A DNA stretch of 64,000 nucleotides from Dryas octopetala (GCA_963921425.1 OY992840.1:9116501-9180500); one strand, 5' to 3'; shown: positions 46,942 through 59,573, numbered from the stretch's first letter. Numbers and translations: made by a program. Notes: generated by a model not told the origin, from the letters alone.

Positions 46942-48234
46942 GACATGTATGCTGTATATGGAGGTGGGCCCTGCCATCTATGCTCATTGTGTCTGACTTA
47001 AAACATTGTGGAAAACTACTTAATCTCTTCTGAATATTATTGGACGTACAATCCTAGTCATTTGTAATGTCTTCTGAAAGCAAGTTTGATGAATGCTGGG
47101 AAATTGAGCCTAGTATTTCTATAGAACATCTTAAAATGTCCACAGAACCACATTTCTTGAGCAGTTTTTGTTGAACCTTTTGATTAATGAAATGCCACTG
47201 TCTCTGTCTGCATTGTTCTCCACTTTTACAGAGGGTTTCACTTTATGTGTTCCTAATTTGAGTCTTTGTATTCTTTGATGATCCAGAGCTTGGTCTGTCA
47301 GTTCCTAGGTGATTCGTAGCAGGCTGCCACCATGACAAGAAGTTACCTTCACAAGAATGGCAAAGCACAGATTTTGTAGTTTTATTTATTCAAACCCTTT
47401 CAAAGAACCGACGCTAAATTTGATTCTTCCTGCAATACAGGATATTTGTGCTGGAGAAATAATAGTTAAGTTGGCTTGTTCAATACTAATTATTTATACA
47501 TTGTTAAATCGCAATGCGGGCAGTCCAAGGTCGCATTCCGATATTGTTCGACATAAATTATAATAGATATTTGATTTCATGAATTTGAATGTTTTATTTT
47601 GACTATATCTAGAATATCATGGCAAATACCTATAAGATTGTCTAGGCTAATTGTACCACAGTATTGGAACAAATCTTTTACTAAATCCGTCTCACATTGC
47701 AAGGGATTTGTCACACGAACCTTGCAACCATAATTTATACACAACACAAATCTTTGACAGTATTAAAGATATCATCGAAAAGGTCTTGTATGTCGGACCT
47801 AAAAAAAAAGGCCTTGTATCATATTCACAACCTGAATATCATTTGGAAAAACGCTGCTTCACATAAAATGAGAAAATCACAATTGATGCATGTACAATAA
47901 ATTTTCTTTTTGGGAGCTTAATAGGGCTATTAAAATAATAATATATTGCTTCTTAATGTCACTCAATCGAATATTTATAATTAAATTATATGCATTGATT
48001 CCAAAGAAACACATCCATTTTTTTGGTTAACAAGAGTATTCCGATAACATAGTAATTTCCTAATTTTTATCTTTCTTCATTGTTTATAAAAACAATAAAC
48101 AAATTCTTAATTTGTAGCAAAAATAAAAAACATTGGGCTAAAAAAACCCAAAAAAGAAATTGGTTTAAATCCAAATTGGTGTATACCACCAGCTAAATGA
48201 TCCAACGTCAGCAATGACACGACTAAATTCTTCA
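46942..48234. other. Likely 3' UTR and spacer after the NFD6-like gene
   Basis: Probably holds more of the 3' UTR (possibly with further introns) of the NFD6-like transcript in its first part. No other gene is recognised. Confidence 0.45.
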
Positions 48235-48242
48235 TTGTCGTA

Positions 48243-48749
48243 AGGCCAAATGACACTTTTAGTCTCTGTACTTTCATGAAATTTTCACTTTGGTCCTGTT
48301 ATTTTAATTTTGGCAATTTCAGTCCTGTATTTTCAATACGATAGCAATTAAGTCTAAATCGTTAATTTTGTTTAAATTGATGATGGAAAATTCGACGTAC
48401 ATTGCACGTGAGTGACATTTCAGACATCTTACTCCACTTGGATGTCTATATAAGACCATAAATGCCCTTATACGCAATCAATAAGAAAAAATAAAAAGTT
48501 TCAACGTCAAACTGAATATGTTAAATGACGAGTAGAGACTTAAATAGGCATTTAGGTGGACTAAAAGATTCGAGATGTCACTCATGTGCTTCCACATCAG
48601 ATTTTCGGTCAACAATTTAAACGATGTTAACTATTTAGACTTAATTGTTATCATATAGAAAGTACATGACCATAACTCGCTAAAAAAAAAGGTACATGAC
48701 CAAAGTAAAAGTTTCGTAAAAATACAGGGACAAAAGTGTCATTTAGCCT
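48243..48749. mobile_element. MITE at the 3' end of the DUF295 pseudogene
   Basis: The ends AGGCCAAATGACACTTTTAG and the complement AGGCTAAATGACACTTTTGT are inverted, and further arm matches include AGTCTAAATCGTTAA opposite TTAACTATTTAGACT. A perfect 8-bp duplication TTGTCGTA flanks it (48235-48242, 48750-48757); a 9-bp duplication with one mismatch is also possible, so the superfamily (hAT or Mutator-like) is open. Confidence 0.85.
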
Positions 48750-49687
48750 TTGTCGTATATAGCACACTTAGATTGAGGTCTAGGATCGGCCACAAAAACC
48801 TTCTTTTCTCCATCCCAATAATATTACTCAAACTAGAGATAGCACAAGAACTATAGGGACCAAGAAATAGTGCGGCATCACCCAAGTAGGCCAAGTCCAC
48901 TTCCTCCCACTCATACTTTCCATCTTCAAGTTTGAGTCTGTTAAGTTTATGAGTAAAAGATCTCTTCTTTGCTGCAAATATTTCTCCATTGAATTCCACT
49001 AAGTAAGGAGTACATACCATCACAAAACCTTTACCAAGATGGATATTGAACGTCCCAGATTTAACATCAAAAGTGGCAATTTGTCTATGTGAGTCCACAC
49101 AGTAGAGACATTCATTGTTATAAATGGCCTGAACACTCCTAGAGAATTTTGGACCCAGCTACCACATAAACATGACGAGTACCCCAAGTATTTTTTCCCA
49201 CAAGCAAAGTGTCAATACGGATTCTGCCAGAGAAACTAGGCGTCCTGATGGCGAAAGCAGTGCAATCAGTACCAGTGGGAGGTGCAGAAAACGTAGCAGC
49301 ACTCACAACAGTGTCAAGGTATATGGGAGCTCGAGATTGATTCTTTGATGAGTGGATGGATTGAAGAAGAAGAGGGAGGAGGTTGCACGCGACATGATCA
49401 GCAACCAACCGAACCTCGATGCAAGACACTCCGTTTGACACTCAAGTTCAGTCAATTTGATACAGTTGAAGGAGTACGTGGTTTACAGGGTTAAACCATG
49501 CATGCTTTGATTCCTTAGAAAATTCTCCTAACAAGAACAACATGGGAATGTTGCTGCTATTCTTGTTGTTATTGTTGTTGTTGATCATAGTTTCAGACTC
49601 AAACAAAAGACCCATAATTGATGTAGAAGAGAAGAAATTCAAACAGCGAATAAAGAGAAGAAAATTTAGTGGGGATTGAGCTAACAA
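48741..49687 (-). pseudogene. DUF295 (F-box-associated) gene remnant with frameshifts
   Basis: Reading the minus strand, matching family blocks occur in different frames: SRFGWLLI and SSLFFFNPSTHQRINLELP; then VVSAATFSAPPTGTDCTAFA through WGTRHVYVVAGSK; then, after a frame change near 49147, FSRSVQAIYNNECLYCVDSH, TFDVKSGTFNIH, YLVEFNGEIFAAKK and WEEVDLAYLGDAALFLGPYS. These are the ordered segments of the DUF295 beta-propeller-like domain. At least two, probably three, frameshifts break the gene, and no F-box is recognised upstream. The last codons and the TGA stop come from the adjoining MITE. I judge it a dead copy; sequencing error as the cause of the shifts is less likely given their number. 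Confidence 0.68.
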
Positions 49688-49689
49688 AG

Positions 49690-50238
49690 AGTGATGATAT
49701 TGATTTTAAGACTTGATAGTAAGTCGCCAAATATATAGTGGCTATTCCTTTTCCTTTTCCTTTGTTTCTAATTTAGTTTTATACGTGTTGTCGTAAGGAT
49801 TTAGCTTTCAAATGTTAAAGAAAAAAATAACTCATGAAGATTATTGAGATCTACATTTATTATTGTATACACATTTTTTTCTCTTCTATAAAGGTTTTCA
49901 TGGTTGTTAAAAAAAGAAATTAATGGTTTTCATTAATTTTATTTTTTATAATTATTTTATAGGCAAAGAGACGTTTTTGTCCCTCAAAATTGGTATTTTT
50001 TACTGTCCTTGATTGAACCAAATAAAAAGTTTGAGATTCTTAATTGAAACAAAGTGAATGTCGCATCCTCAACTGCGACAATGAATATAGTATAAATTCT
50101 TTTGCTAAAATTATCCCCTTTCACACTTCACTGTAACACTAGGATCATAGACTCATTATTTGCTGCCATTTAAATGTAGCAGCAAGATCTCCAGTTCCCT
50201 TCTCCTGTCTCTTTTTTTGACAAGTTTTGAAATTAATA
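49690..50238. other. Spacer between DUF295 remnant and PPR gene
   Basis: AT-rich, no recognised feature. The last part is likely 3' UTR of the minus-strand PPR gene. Confidence 0.5.
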
Positions 50239-52050
50239 TCATAATCCCAGCAGGGAATTTGGGATAAAATTTTCCATTTCAATCCAACTATAACCAGCTT
50301 CCTTTCTCATTCCCTTCTCCTTCATCAGCTTCCTGACTACCCTGACATCTTCCCACTTTTCATAGTGTGCATATATGTTAGACATCATAACATATACAAA
50401 ATCATCTTCACCTTCTAATACTATCACCTTTGCAGCTGCATTCTTGGCAACTATCAAACCTCCGCAGTCTCCACAAGCAGCAAGCAAAGCCCTCCAAACT
50501 GATCCACATGCCCCAAAACCCAGCTGGTATATCATCTTCTCTGCCCTCCACACCTCCCCTCTCTGTCCCATTAGCCGAATCATAGAACAGCAGTGCTCAA
50601 CAGTTGGTTCAATCCCAAAATCTTTGGTCATGGATTCGAAGTACTGAAGTGTGATCTCCAATGGGATTTGATTGTGTGAACATGCAGATATAACATTAAG
50701 AAATGTGATCTCATCCGGCTTTACATCTCTCTCCAATTTTATCTGCTCAAAAAGGAGCATCACTCTTGAAGAATTGCCATTACGGGCAAAGCCGGAGATC
50801 ATTGCATTCCATGTCACCAAATTCTTCTCTGGAAGTGATTGAAAAATGGTTTCAGCATTTTTTACTTGCCCACATTTGAAGTACATGTCAATCAAAGCAC
50901 TCCCCACAACAGTAGATGTAACCAAACCACATTTTATGGTGCAACAATGAATCAGCATTCCCCATGTTAAAGCTGAAAGACCTGCAACTCCACTTATAAT
51001 GCTTGAAAATGTGAACTGATCCATTTCTACATCCTCTAAGTGCATTTTGCAGAAGAAATCCAAAGCTTCTCGTGCCCGATCCCTGTTTACGTATCCTGTA
51101 ATTATCGAATTCCAGGACGATGAATTTGGATTTGGCATACTTGATAGAATTTTAATAGCATCTTCTATGTCTCCAAACCGAGAAAAGCCATTTATCAGTT
51201 CATTATATGAGATTATATCAGGGTTATCCATCTGCTGCAAAAAACTGAATGCTTGTTCTAAACTTTGGTTTCTAGCACTTGCTGCTATTACTGAGTTCCA
51301 GGAAATAGTATCCTTTTCTGTCATGTTATTAAACACAAGGATTGCCTCCTCAAGAAACCCACATTTCCCATACATGTCAATCAAGCAATTTGAAACAACA
51401 ATGCTATTTTGCACACCGAGTTGCACAATCTTGGAGTGAATTGACTTGCCTAGCTGCAGAAAGCTCAGTTGACCACAAGCACCTAAAGCCGCGGTCAACG
51501 AATATGAGTCTGCGGAAATTTCAGACCTTTCCAGCTGAAGAAACAAACCTAACGCTTTACGGAACTGCCCAGAATGCACGTATCCAGAAATCAAAGAATT
51601 CCAAGAGACTACACTTGGATTAGGAATTTCAGCAAACACTTTGTCTGCATTGCTCAATGAGGCAATTCCAGCATAAAAATTGATCAGGGCAGTGGAGACA
51701 AAGATATTAGAGCAAAACCCAGATTGTAAAATGTAGCTATGAAGCTGAAGTCCACAGAAATCCCATCCCAGGTTGGCTGAAGCTCGGACCAGGTGAACCA
51801 ATGAATACCCATTTGGTTTGGTACCAGAGTTAAGAATTTGACAAGCCTCAAATAAGGCCTGCTCAGTTCTGGAGCCACCTTGGGCAAGGGCAAAAATGAC
51901 ACTGGACCATGAGTCACAGTCAAGGGTTTCAGTTTGGGGAATTGTACTAGCATCATTGCTATTTGTATGAGTGCGGATATTTGTGCTGATATGTTTTGTA
52001 CACAGTGGATGGTTCTGCTTTTGGATTCTCTTCAAGAGAGACCTTTGCAT
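50239..52050 (-). CDS. PLS-class pentatricopeptide repeat protein, E-type (At5g47460-like)
   Basis: A single intronless frame of 603 aa on the minus strand. About 12-14 PPR units in P, L and S lengths fill residues ~45-510, with diagnostic pieces such as NPSVVSWNSLISGYVHSGQF, VVSNCLIDMYGKCGFLEEAI, NPNSSSWNSIITGYVNRDRA and NLVTWNAMISGFARNGNSSR. The C-terminal part (SVWRALLAACGDCGGL, YVMMSNIYAHYEKWEDV, MRKEAGYSWIEM) is the E domain; no DYW deaminase follows. The N-terminus is basic and Thr/Ser-rich, as for a mitochondrial targeting sequence. Proteins of this class bind RNA in organelles and often specify C-to-U editing sites; the target here is unknown. The sequence is strongly reminiscent of Arabidopsis At5g47460. 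No breaks are seen. Confidence 0.93.
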   Translation of the reverse strand: MQRSLLKRIQKQNHPLCTKHISTNIRTHTNSNDASTIPQTETLDCDSWSSVIFALAQGGSRTEQALFEACQILNSGTKPNGYSLVHLVRASANLGWDFCGLQLHSYILQSGFCSNIFVSTALINFYAGIASLSNADKVFAEIPNPSVVSWNSLISGYVHSGQFRKALGLFLQLERSEISADSYSLTAALGACGQLSFLQLGKSIHSKIVQLGVQNSIVVSNCLIDMYGKCGFLEEAILVFNNMTEKDTISWNSVIAASARNQSLEQAFSFLQQMDNPDIISYNELINGFSRFGDIEDAIKILSSMPNPNSSSWNSIITGYVNRDRAREALDFFCKMHLEDVEMDQFTFSSIISGVAGLSALTWGMLIHCCTIKCGLVTSTVVGSALIDMYFKCGQVKNAETIFQSLPEKNLVTWNAMISGFARNGNSSRVMLLFEQIKLERDVKPDEITFLNVISACSHNQIPLEITLQYFESMTKDFGIEPTVEHCCSMIRLMGQRGEVWRAEKMIYQLGFGACGSVWRALLAACGDCGGLIVAKNAAAKVIVLEGEDDFVYVMMSNIYAHYEKWEDVRVVRKLMKEKGMRKEAGYSWIEMENFIPNSLLGL

Positions 52051-54724
52051 CGCTTAACAGATATACCAATCTAACATTATGTCCACCTTTAGGTTTCAAT
52101 GCCCATAAAACAGTTTTATGGTCGAAGTCCAACTTAGCTTGCAGTAATATAAGACATTGTGCACCATTTTGTCCAAATCAATATATTATTAACTTGGAAA
52201 GTAATCTCAAATAATTGTTCTACAACTTGGAAATCTGGATTAAAAACATTAGTTGGCGTTTGGTTCATTCGGTTGAACTTTAGAATGCAATGGCTAATTC
52301 TCATGGAATGGGCTTCCAAAGTTCTAGATTAGGAATGCTTATTCTATCCTTACAAATATTCACCGAGTTTGGAAATTTTTTTTATTTTTATTTTTATTTA
52401 TGGGAGTAAAGATTTAAACTTGAGACTTTTTCAACATTGAGAAGAGAAATATCACTAAACTAACTAATTGGTTGAATTTAGAATTTAAAACTAACGGTCA
52501 TAAGTATCAAACCTCAAGTCTTGATTCTCGAATTATGAAATTTGAACCCAAGGCAATCCGGATCAAAACCTCAAATCTTAAGCCTCAAATTCATACAATA
52601 GGTTGTCGATCCTGGATCTTGAGCACCAAACCATGCTCCGAACACCATGCCCCAAACTCCAAAACCCATACTTGATTCTTCTTTAATAAGAGAATCTATG
52701 TCTTGGCTCCTTAGCTAATTTGGAAAAAATATTGAGAAAATATATACTCCAGCAACTGCTCTAAATTCCAATTTAGCCTACCATTTTTTGGCTCTCTACA
52801 TTTTAGAAGTGAGAGGCTCTCATTTCTATTTTCTAAACATAAAATACTCTATACTTAAGTTATTTTCTATAAAGTTTTAAGTGCATTAAGTCATTTTCAT
52901 AATTAAATAAGTAATGAAATATTCAAGACCAGTTATATTAGAGAGTATTGTTGGAGTAGTCACTTAAAAAGTGGACCTCTAAATTCTAATTAATGCTTAA
53001 TGAAAAGTCCATTTCTCAAAAAACAAATGTGGTTAGCTAAAATAATATTGAGTTTTTTTTTTTTTTGAACTAAAGTTAGCTAAAAAAATAGGAAGCTAGC
53101 ATTGCTGGAGATGCTTTAAGTAACTGGATATAGACAAAGGTTCGAAAATTGTGATTAAGCTTAGACAAGATTAAAAGTGAGAATATATATGCCTTTTTTT
53201 TCTTTGTTTCTGTCCTTTTTTTATTATTGGAGGCTCCAAAGTCCAAACCTCCTTTCAAATTGAAGCTTATGTCGGGCAGCTGGAAACCTGTGTCTTATGC
53301 TCTGAAAATAGGGCCGATGGCACTCGAGTGACTCGACGAAGGTCAAACTGTGTTGCTTATTACATTCCTGTATTATGGAATGACCCACAGATGGCAGTTT
53401 TTTTTTTTTTGTCAAAACCTACAGATTGCAATTGCTTGCTGTATATGCTATTAGTCGGTAGGTGTGGGTGAAACCTTCAAAGAATTCTACTAGCTAGTAG
53501 CCACTTCTCCACATCTTTATGTCAGGTCGGTCTTGAAATTTTAGAGATTCGTGACGATTTAAAAAACTGTGACTCACTTCCTTCTATATATATATTTCAT
53601 TGATTTTTGTTTTTTTTTTTTTAAATTAGACTATTAGCAAGCATGTGAATTTTAATATTAAGAGATAAATCAGGTAAATTTTTTGTTGAATATTTGGTTT
53701 AAATTTATTGTCTAATTTCCGTTAGATATTAGCAAGTGAAACATTACCCGTTAACTAATTTGCTATTATTCTTTAACATGCATTCACTTTGGTTGCAGTT
53801 TCACTTTCCCTACTCTCTGGTTTTTGTTTTATCTGGTGATAGTGATTTATTTATTGAAATGTAAGTTTATTTATATTTAATAAGTAAGATAATAACATGT
53901 ATATTAAAAGTTGAGAAGAACTTACTTGGGATGCCACCTGCTATCCCTCCTCCCTTTCTCTCTCTATCTCTCCCATTCTCTTTCTCTCCCTCTTTTTATC
54001 TCTCTCTCTCTCTCTAAATGAAATAACACCTGTCCCTATTAGACAGGTAAGTTATTCTCTTGAAAGTTTGAAATACCTAACTTGTTATCAACAGGTGGTG
54101 AGCAAAGTGTCGGTTTACAATAGTGAATTGAAAGATTTTTTTTTTTTAATTTATATTATTTGGGGGTGGGTGCCACGTGGACGTGGGAAGCGATGCTCCA
54201 CTAAGTGCTTCAAGAGAGAATTTAGCAAAGGAGATCTGATATGGTAAAAATACAAAACATAAAAAAGCAAAAATCTAGGCACTTATTAAACATAAGAGAG
54301 ATAAAGACGATTAATTTAATAGAAGCACTTAATTCCAACATTAAAAAAAGAAGCACTTATTTATTTTTTAATTGCTCTAAAAAAAGGACATAAGAGATTC
54401 GCTTTCACGCGAAGAATGAGGAGAAGACTGGCTGGTGTAGAATACAAGAATACAATTACAAGCCCCATGAAGAATGTTAGCTCATGAGGAGGTTAACCAA
54501 TTAAACCCAAAACAGGCAGACGAAGCAGAAGAAAAATCAGACACAAACCACAACAACAGAAAGCACAAAAAGATGGAAAACCAGGAGAAAAAGGAACATC
54601 AACAAGTACAAGTATTTATGTCATTGTAACGTACGACCAAAAAAAAAATAGGAGAGAAGAAAAAAAGAAAGTCATATTGGGTTGTTTGGGGAGTAGGAAA
54701 AGGAGAAGGAAAATAGCTAGAGAG
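52051..54724. other. Divergent intergenic region between PPR and WAT1-related genes
   Basis: Holds the 5' sides of both genes. A TC-rich microsatellite region lies at about 53948-54016. No coding sequence or complete transposon is recognised. The purine-rich stretch just before 54725 is likely the 5' UTR of the WAT1-related gene. Confidence 0.5.
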
Positions 54725-57700
54725 ATGGTGGGAAATATGATGGTGATGAAGAAGGAGATGATTGAAGACGCGACAATCATAGGAGGGTTGGTTGGGATGC
54801 AATTTGTGTATGCAGGGAATTCTGTGTTGCTTAGCTATTTGATGTCTCTGGGGCTTAACCCTCTCACCATTGTTATCTTCTCTACCTTTGCTACCTTCAT
54901 CATCCTCTCTCCCATTGCTGCTTATTTTGAAAGGTATGTATACCACATATTTTATATATTTTTTCTTCTTAATTCTTCAAGTAAATTTCTGACTAGAGTA
55001 ATTTTGATGTTTTAGTTAATCATAACATGGATATGTTTGTGTTGCAGGAGCCAATGGCCCAAGAAATTGACCTTGAAGTTGGCCATTCAGTTGGTTTTGA
55101 TCGCCTTTGGAGGGTATGCAAATTTAAATATTTTGTTTTTTTATACCATTTTTTTACATCTCCATTCAATAATTCATGAGAAAACCCTTGAATATATATT
55201 TTCCTTTTTTATTTATTGTGTTGATTTTTTTTTTCTCGAGAAAGTGGAAAATGAAGAATAACTTGTGCTCTAAATTTAACCACAAGCCCCATATATATAG
55301 AGTAATGCAATCTGATGTTTAGATTTAGATTTAGTTTGATTTTTTTACCTGTTTTTTACTACATATTCTTGTTCCATTTCATTTTCATTTTGTTTCCAAA
55401 GTTGTGTTGGAAATGTCGGCCGGCAAACCATTATAAACAAATTTTTAATCCTCCCAAGTCCCAATCATGAAAAATATCTAACAACAATAATTTATAGACT
55501 TCCATTCTAAAGTGGCCCTCTTTTTAAAAAAAATAAGGATGATATTTGTTAGGGTTCATCTTCTAATTATTTGATCAAATGATGCAAACCGTTCATTTTT
55601 TAAATTTTATTTAATCATAAAAAAATAAGTCAAATCGATTGAGAATTAGTTAGTCATTGGATTACCATCATTTCAATGTTTATTAAAAGTATTATATTCA
55701 TCTATTTATCAGGGCCGGCCCTGAGGGTAGGCGAGCTGGGCGATCGCCTAGGGCCCACCCACCCAAAGGGCCTCCTACTTCTAGGCTTCTTTAATTAAAA
55801 AAAAAAAAAAAAAAACCTTTCAGTTTTTCATGTTTTGTGTTTGTTTTTATATTATTTTTTTTTAATATCATGGTGAACTACTTTACTGTGGCTGATTGCT
55901 CTACAATGACTTACATGTGTGAGAATCCTAATACATATTATTAATAATTAGCTTGTTATGCAGACAATAGTGCATGAATAAATAATTAAATTTGGAATAT
56001 AAACAGGGACTTAGTTGCTTTACACTTTGCCTCCTTTAATTAATATCGATAGTTAATATCAAGGAGTAAAGAAGCTTTCTAATTTGGTAACAAAGGTTTG
56101 TTAGCAGGGAATTTGGAATATAGAAACTTGCTACATGTATTAGTTATCTTTAAAACTGACTCCAACTTTTGTGTACTTAATGATTCTCAATTAATTCAAA
56201 TCAGTTCCATTTTTTAATTTTTCTAACTAAATTGATGGTTATCAAGTTAGAAATTACTTTTTGATTTTTTGGTCAATTAATTTTAGTTATTGAATGGGCA
56301 AAGGGCCTCAAATTTTTTTCTCGCCTAGGGCCACCTAAATCCTCGGACCGGCCCTGCTATTTATTTAATTAAAATATATTAATGAGTAAATAGTCTTCAA
56401 GTTTTTTGTTTGTTTTTCTTTGATAAGAATCTTCTGAAATGGATAATTAAAAACTAAAAAGTATGCAAAGTTCGGATCAAATTAGATCACATTGTGGGGT
56501 GACTTTCGGATTTAGATATCGGGTAATGTATTTTAGGATCGGTTTCCAAATTACAAATTGTAAGTCTCATATCCTGTGTTTTAATTGATACTGAATTCAA
56601 GTTATCTCAACCTTTTTGTTGGGATAACCCATTCTAAAAAAATAAGTGAGTAGATTATTTTTAATCCACTCCAAACTTTTTTGGTTCTAAAGTTTGATTT
56701 AACTGCCAAACGTGGGATTCGATTATATTTGTCCAATCCCATGTGTTATCCTGCCTACCAAATATCCCTTAAAAGTAGCATTTTGAATTAATGTTACTTT
56801 AGAGATTGTTTCTTTCTTTGATCCGAAAGATTAGAGCTTGCTACTTTAAAATTAGCTGGATGGTCTACTTCTAGCTAGTTTGATTGGTAGCTAAAGCTAG
56901 CATTGATTGGTAGATAAAGCAATATTGATCATATGTGGCTTTGAGCTGCCGCGAATGTGCATGCGTGTTAAATGCACTTACTTCATTACACAGTCAAAGT
57001 CAATGTATCAAGTTATCAACGGCAGCAATTACACGCAGTCAGTATCACTGATGATGCACTAGATCATCCAACTTGTTCTTAATTAGTTGATCATAGTGGA
57101 ACTACTTGATCAAGTTTTTTTCTTGATTTGCAACCCTTTATTTTACTAGTTTTATGATTTATCTGCAAAGCTATGCCTAAATTTTTTGAAATTACAGTTA
57201 GATAGTTCTTTAATGTATTTAGTACAATATGTTGGACAAGGATAGATTTTTACTTAATAGAAATGAGGATTGCAATCAAAATTTTGTGAACATGTAAGCC
57301 TTTTCTTTATGGTCCCACACAAAATGCTTTTTGGAATGATCTAAGCCAAAACTTGAATTGCAGAGAATATCTTTAATCAATTGCACATGTTTCTTATCAA
57401 AGAGTCAAACACAGTATATTATGTTACCAGATTATTAATTTGTATCACATGTTCGAACAACAAATGTACACTTATCAGATATTAATTTTTTTTTATTTTT
57501 TTTTATTGCAGGGTAACTTTGTTCCAATCCCTATTTCTAAAGGGTATCATGCTAACTTCACCAGCAATGGCAACAGCCATGCCAAACCTTGCTCCTGGTC
57601 TTATTTTCATCATCGCATGTACCGTCAGGTATCTAATTCAATCTGTTTTAGAGTGCTTTTGAAAAAGCATTATCGAGCAAATACACTTTCTATAAAAACA

Positions 57701-59573
57701 CTTCCAAACATACCTTAAAATGGACTAATGGAGAGAAAGAAGTGACAAACTATTCTTCTTTGGTTGATACAATAGAACAATACTCAGCTCCTTATGTAAT
57801 ATAAGGAGTGATTTATCATATTACAAGTCCATCGTAATTTGATACTAAAAAAATAAATGCGTGTCAAATTGTAATTAATTTGTAAGGATGAATGATTGTT
57901 TACATATAAGGAGCTAAGTATTTACCGAAAATATATTGTAAAAAAGGAACATTTATAAAAATGATTCAACATAACATAACTTAAAAGTCTTATAATGGTT
58001 TATGCAGGTTGGAGAGATTGAAAATTAGTTGCCTGTACAGCAAAGTGAAGATCCTAGGCACATTGTTGTGCGTGTTAGGTGCTCTCACAATGAGCATATT
58101 GCACAGCACTGCCAGTCCCACATCAAGAGAGGCTCATCTTCAAGCTCAAGCTCCGGACGTTGTCTTTGATAGCCAGAAAATTATTGGCTGCTTGTATCTC
58201 CTGGCTGCCGTCTTTGTTTTGTCCTGCAACATTGTCTTGCAGGTGATCGATACAAAGTCTCAATAAAATTGATTATATTTGGTTTTATATGAAAATGTTG
58301 CATCAGATAGTACGTCTAATATGTTATGTTGTCAAACTGTAAATATGAACTATTTTTTTATCTGCAAGAACATCACTAGACCAATAACTAGTTGATGTGA
58401 ATATTAGCCATTGATCAGGAGAACTTGTGCTAGAGATCTAATATGACAACGTAACATACTAAAGAATAGTATTGGACGAAAAGCTAGTTGGTGTGAATAA
58501 CACTAGACCGATAGCTAGTTGGTGGTGAATAGCACTAGGCTAATAGCTAGATGGTGTGAATATGAGTCATTGTTCTGGAGGAATAGCTCTAGATGAGTAG
58601 CTAGTTGGTGTGAATAGCACTAGACCAATATCTGGGAGAATAATGCAAGACTAATAGCTAGTTGGTTTGAATGTGAGCCATTGATCATGTGAACTCATGC
58701 TGGAGATTTAATATGATAATGTAACATGCCCGAGATCTAACATGACACTTTACCCCCGTTTTATTTATATTCTTTAGTTATATATTCGTGAATTTTATCC
58801 ATTGATCAATACTTTTTGTGTTCATGTGTGGCAGGCTACAACATTGGGTGATTTTCCTGCACCTGTTTCCTTGTGCGCCATAACATCTTTGATAGGTGTG
58901 TTTATAACTGCAGCTGTACAATTTGTTCAAGATCACAAAATAGAAACTGGTTGGCCCCTTGTGAGTACTCGAGAATTGATTGGCTATTCTCTACTGGTAA
59001 GCATCACCTTTGTCTAATTCTTTTGAGTCAAAATTTTATCTTGAATGTGAGGATATCAAGAGTTCTAGTGTTCTACCACCAGAGCTAGAAGCCTGAAAGG
59101 GCGTTTGTAAATTCGAATCTATATAATGACCAAATTCTTAAAAAAAGAGAAAGAAAAAAGAAAATAACCTTTTATGAATGCACAGGGAGGTACAGTGAGT
59201 GGAGCATGTGTGAGCTTCAATGGATGGGCAATGAAGAAAAGAGGGCCAGTTTTGGTGTCCATGTTTAGCCCCATTGGAACAGTTTGCTCAGTCATTCTCT
59301 CAGTTATCTCCTTAGGAGATTCCATCAATGTTGGAAGGTACTTTAATGATCTATAGTACTTTCCCTTCTGATATTCAATAATCTTACAGCTTAGTATGTC
59401 AGAAAATATTAGAATTAAATTTTATATATTTGTATTGATGCAGCCTTGCTGGCATGCTCCTCATGTTTACTGGGCTCTACTTCTTCCTATGGGCTAAAGG
59501 GAAGGAAGGTTACTCAGAAATTGGGGTTGACTTTGAAAGTGAGTTTGATGCAGAGAAGCCTCTGTTAAGTTGA
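54725..59573 (+). CDS. WAT1-related EamA-type membrane transporter (At5g47470-like)
   Basis: Seven exons: 54725-54933, 55048-55113, 57512-57628, 58008-58242, 58835-58996, 59186-59337 and 59444-59573. Phases match and sum to 1,071 nt (356 aa). The protein has two EamA (drug/metabolite transporter) halves with about ten membrane helices. Clear family pieces are GLVGMQFVYAGNSVLLSYLM at the start, LTSPAMATAMPNLAPGLIFI, KILGTLLCVLGALTMSILHS and GACVSFNGWAMKKRGPVLVS, with an acidic C-terminal tail ending EKPLLS. WAT1 itself is a tonoplast auxin exporter; the substrate of this relative is unknown. The first in-frame ATG of the conserved N-terminus was taken; other Met codons lie just downstream. Intron 2 (2.4 kb) carries a hAT-type element, intron 4 a minisatellite. 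The neighbouring divergent PPR gene suggests conserved order with Arabidopsis At5g47460-At5g47470. Confidence 0.92.
55710..56356. mobile_element. hAT-type element in intron 2 of the WAT1-related gene
   Basis: The left end CAGGGCCGGCCCTGAG and the right end GGACCGGCCCTG are inverted repeats, with mirrored inner blocks (GATCGCCTAGGGCCCACC and TCGCCTAGGGCCACCT). A perfect 8-bp duplication CTATTTAT flanks it (55702-55709, 56357-56364). No transposase is encoded. Confidence 0.9.
58375..58745. repeat. Degenerate minisatellite in intron 4 of the WAT1-related gene
   Basis: Units built on AATAGCTAGTTGGTGTGAAT and AGCACTAGACCAAT recur about six to eight times, alternating with GAGCCATTGATCA-like blocks. 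Longer blocks at each end (GATCTAATATGACAACGTAA, GATTTAATATGATAATGTAA) suggest repeated duplication of a larger unit. The region is spliced out. Confidence 0.75.
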
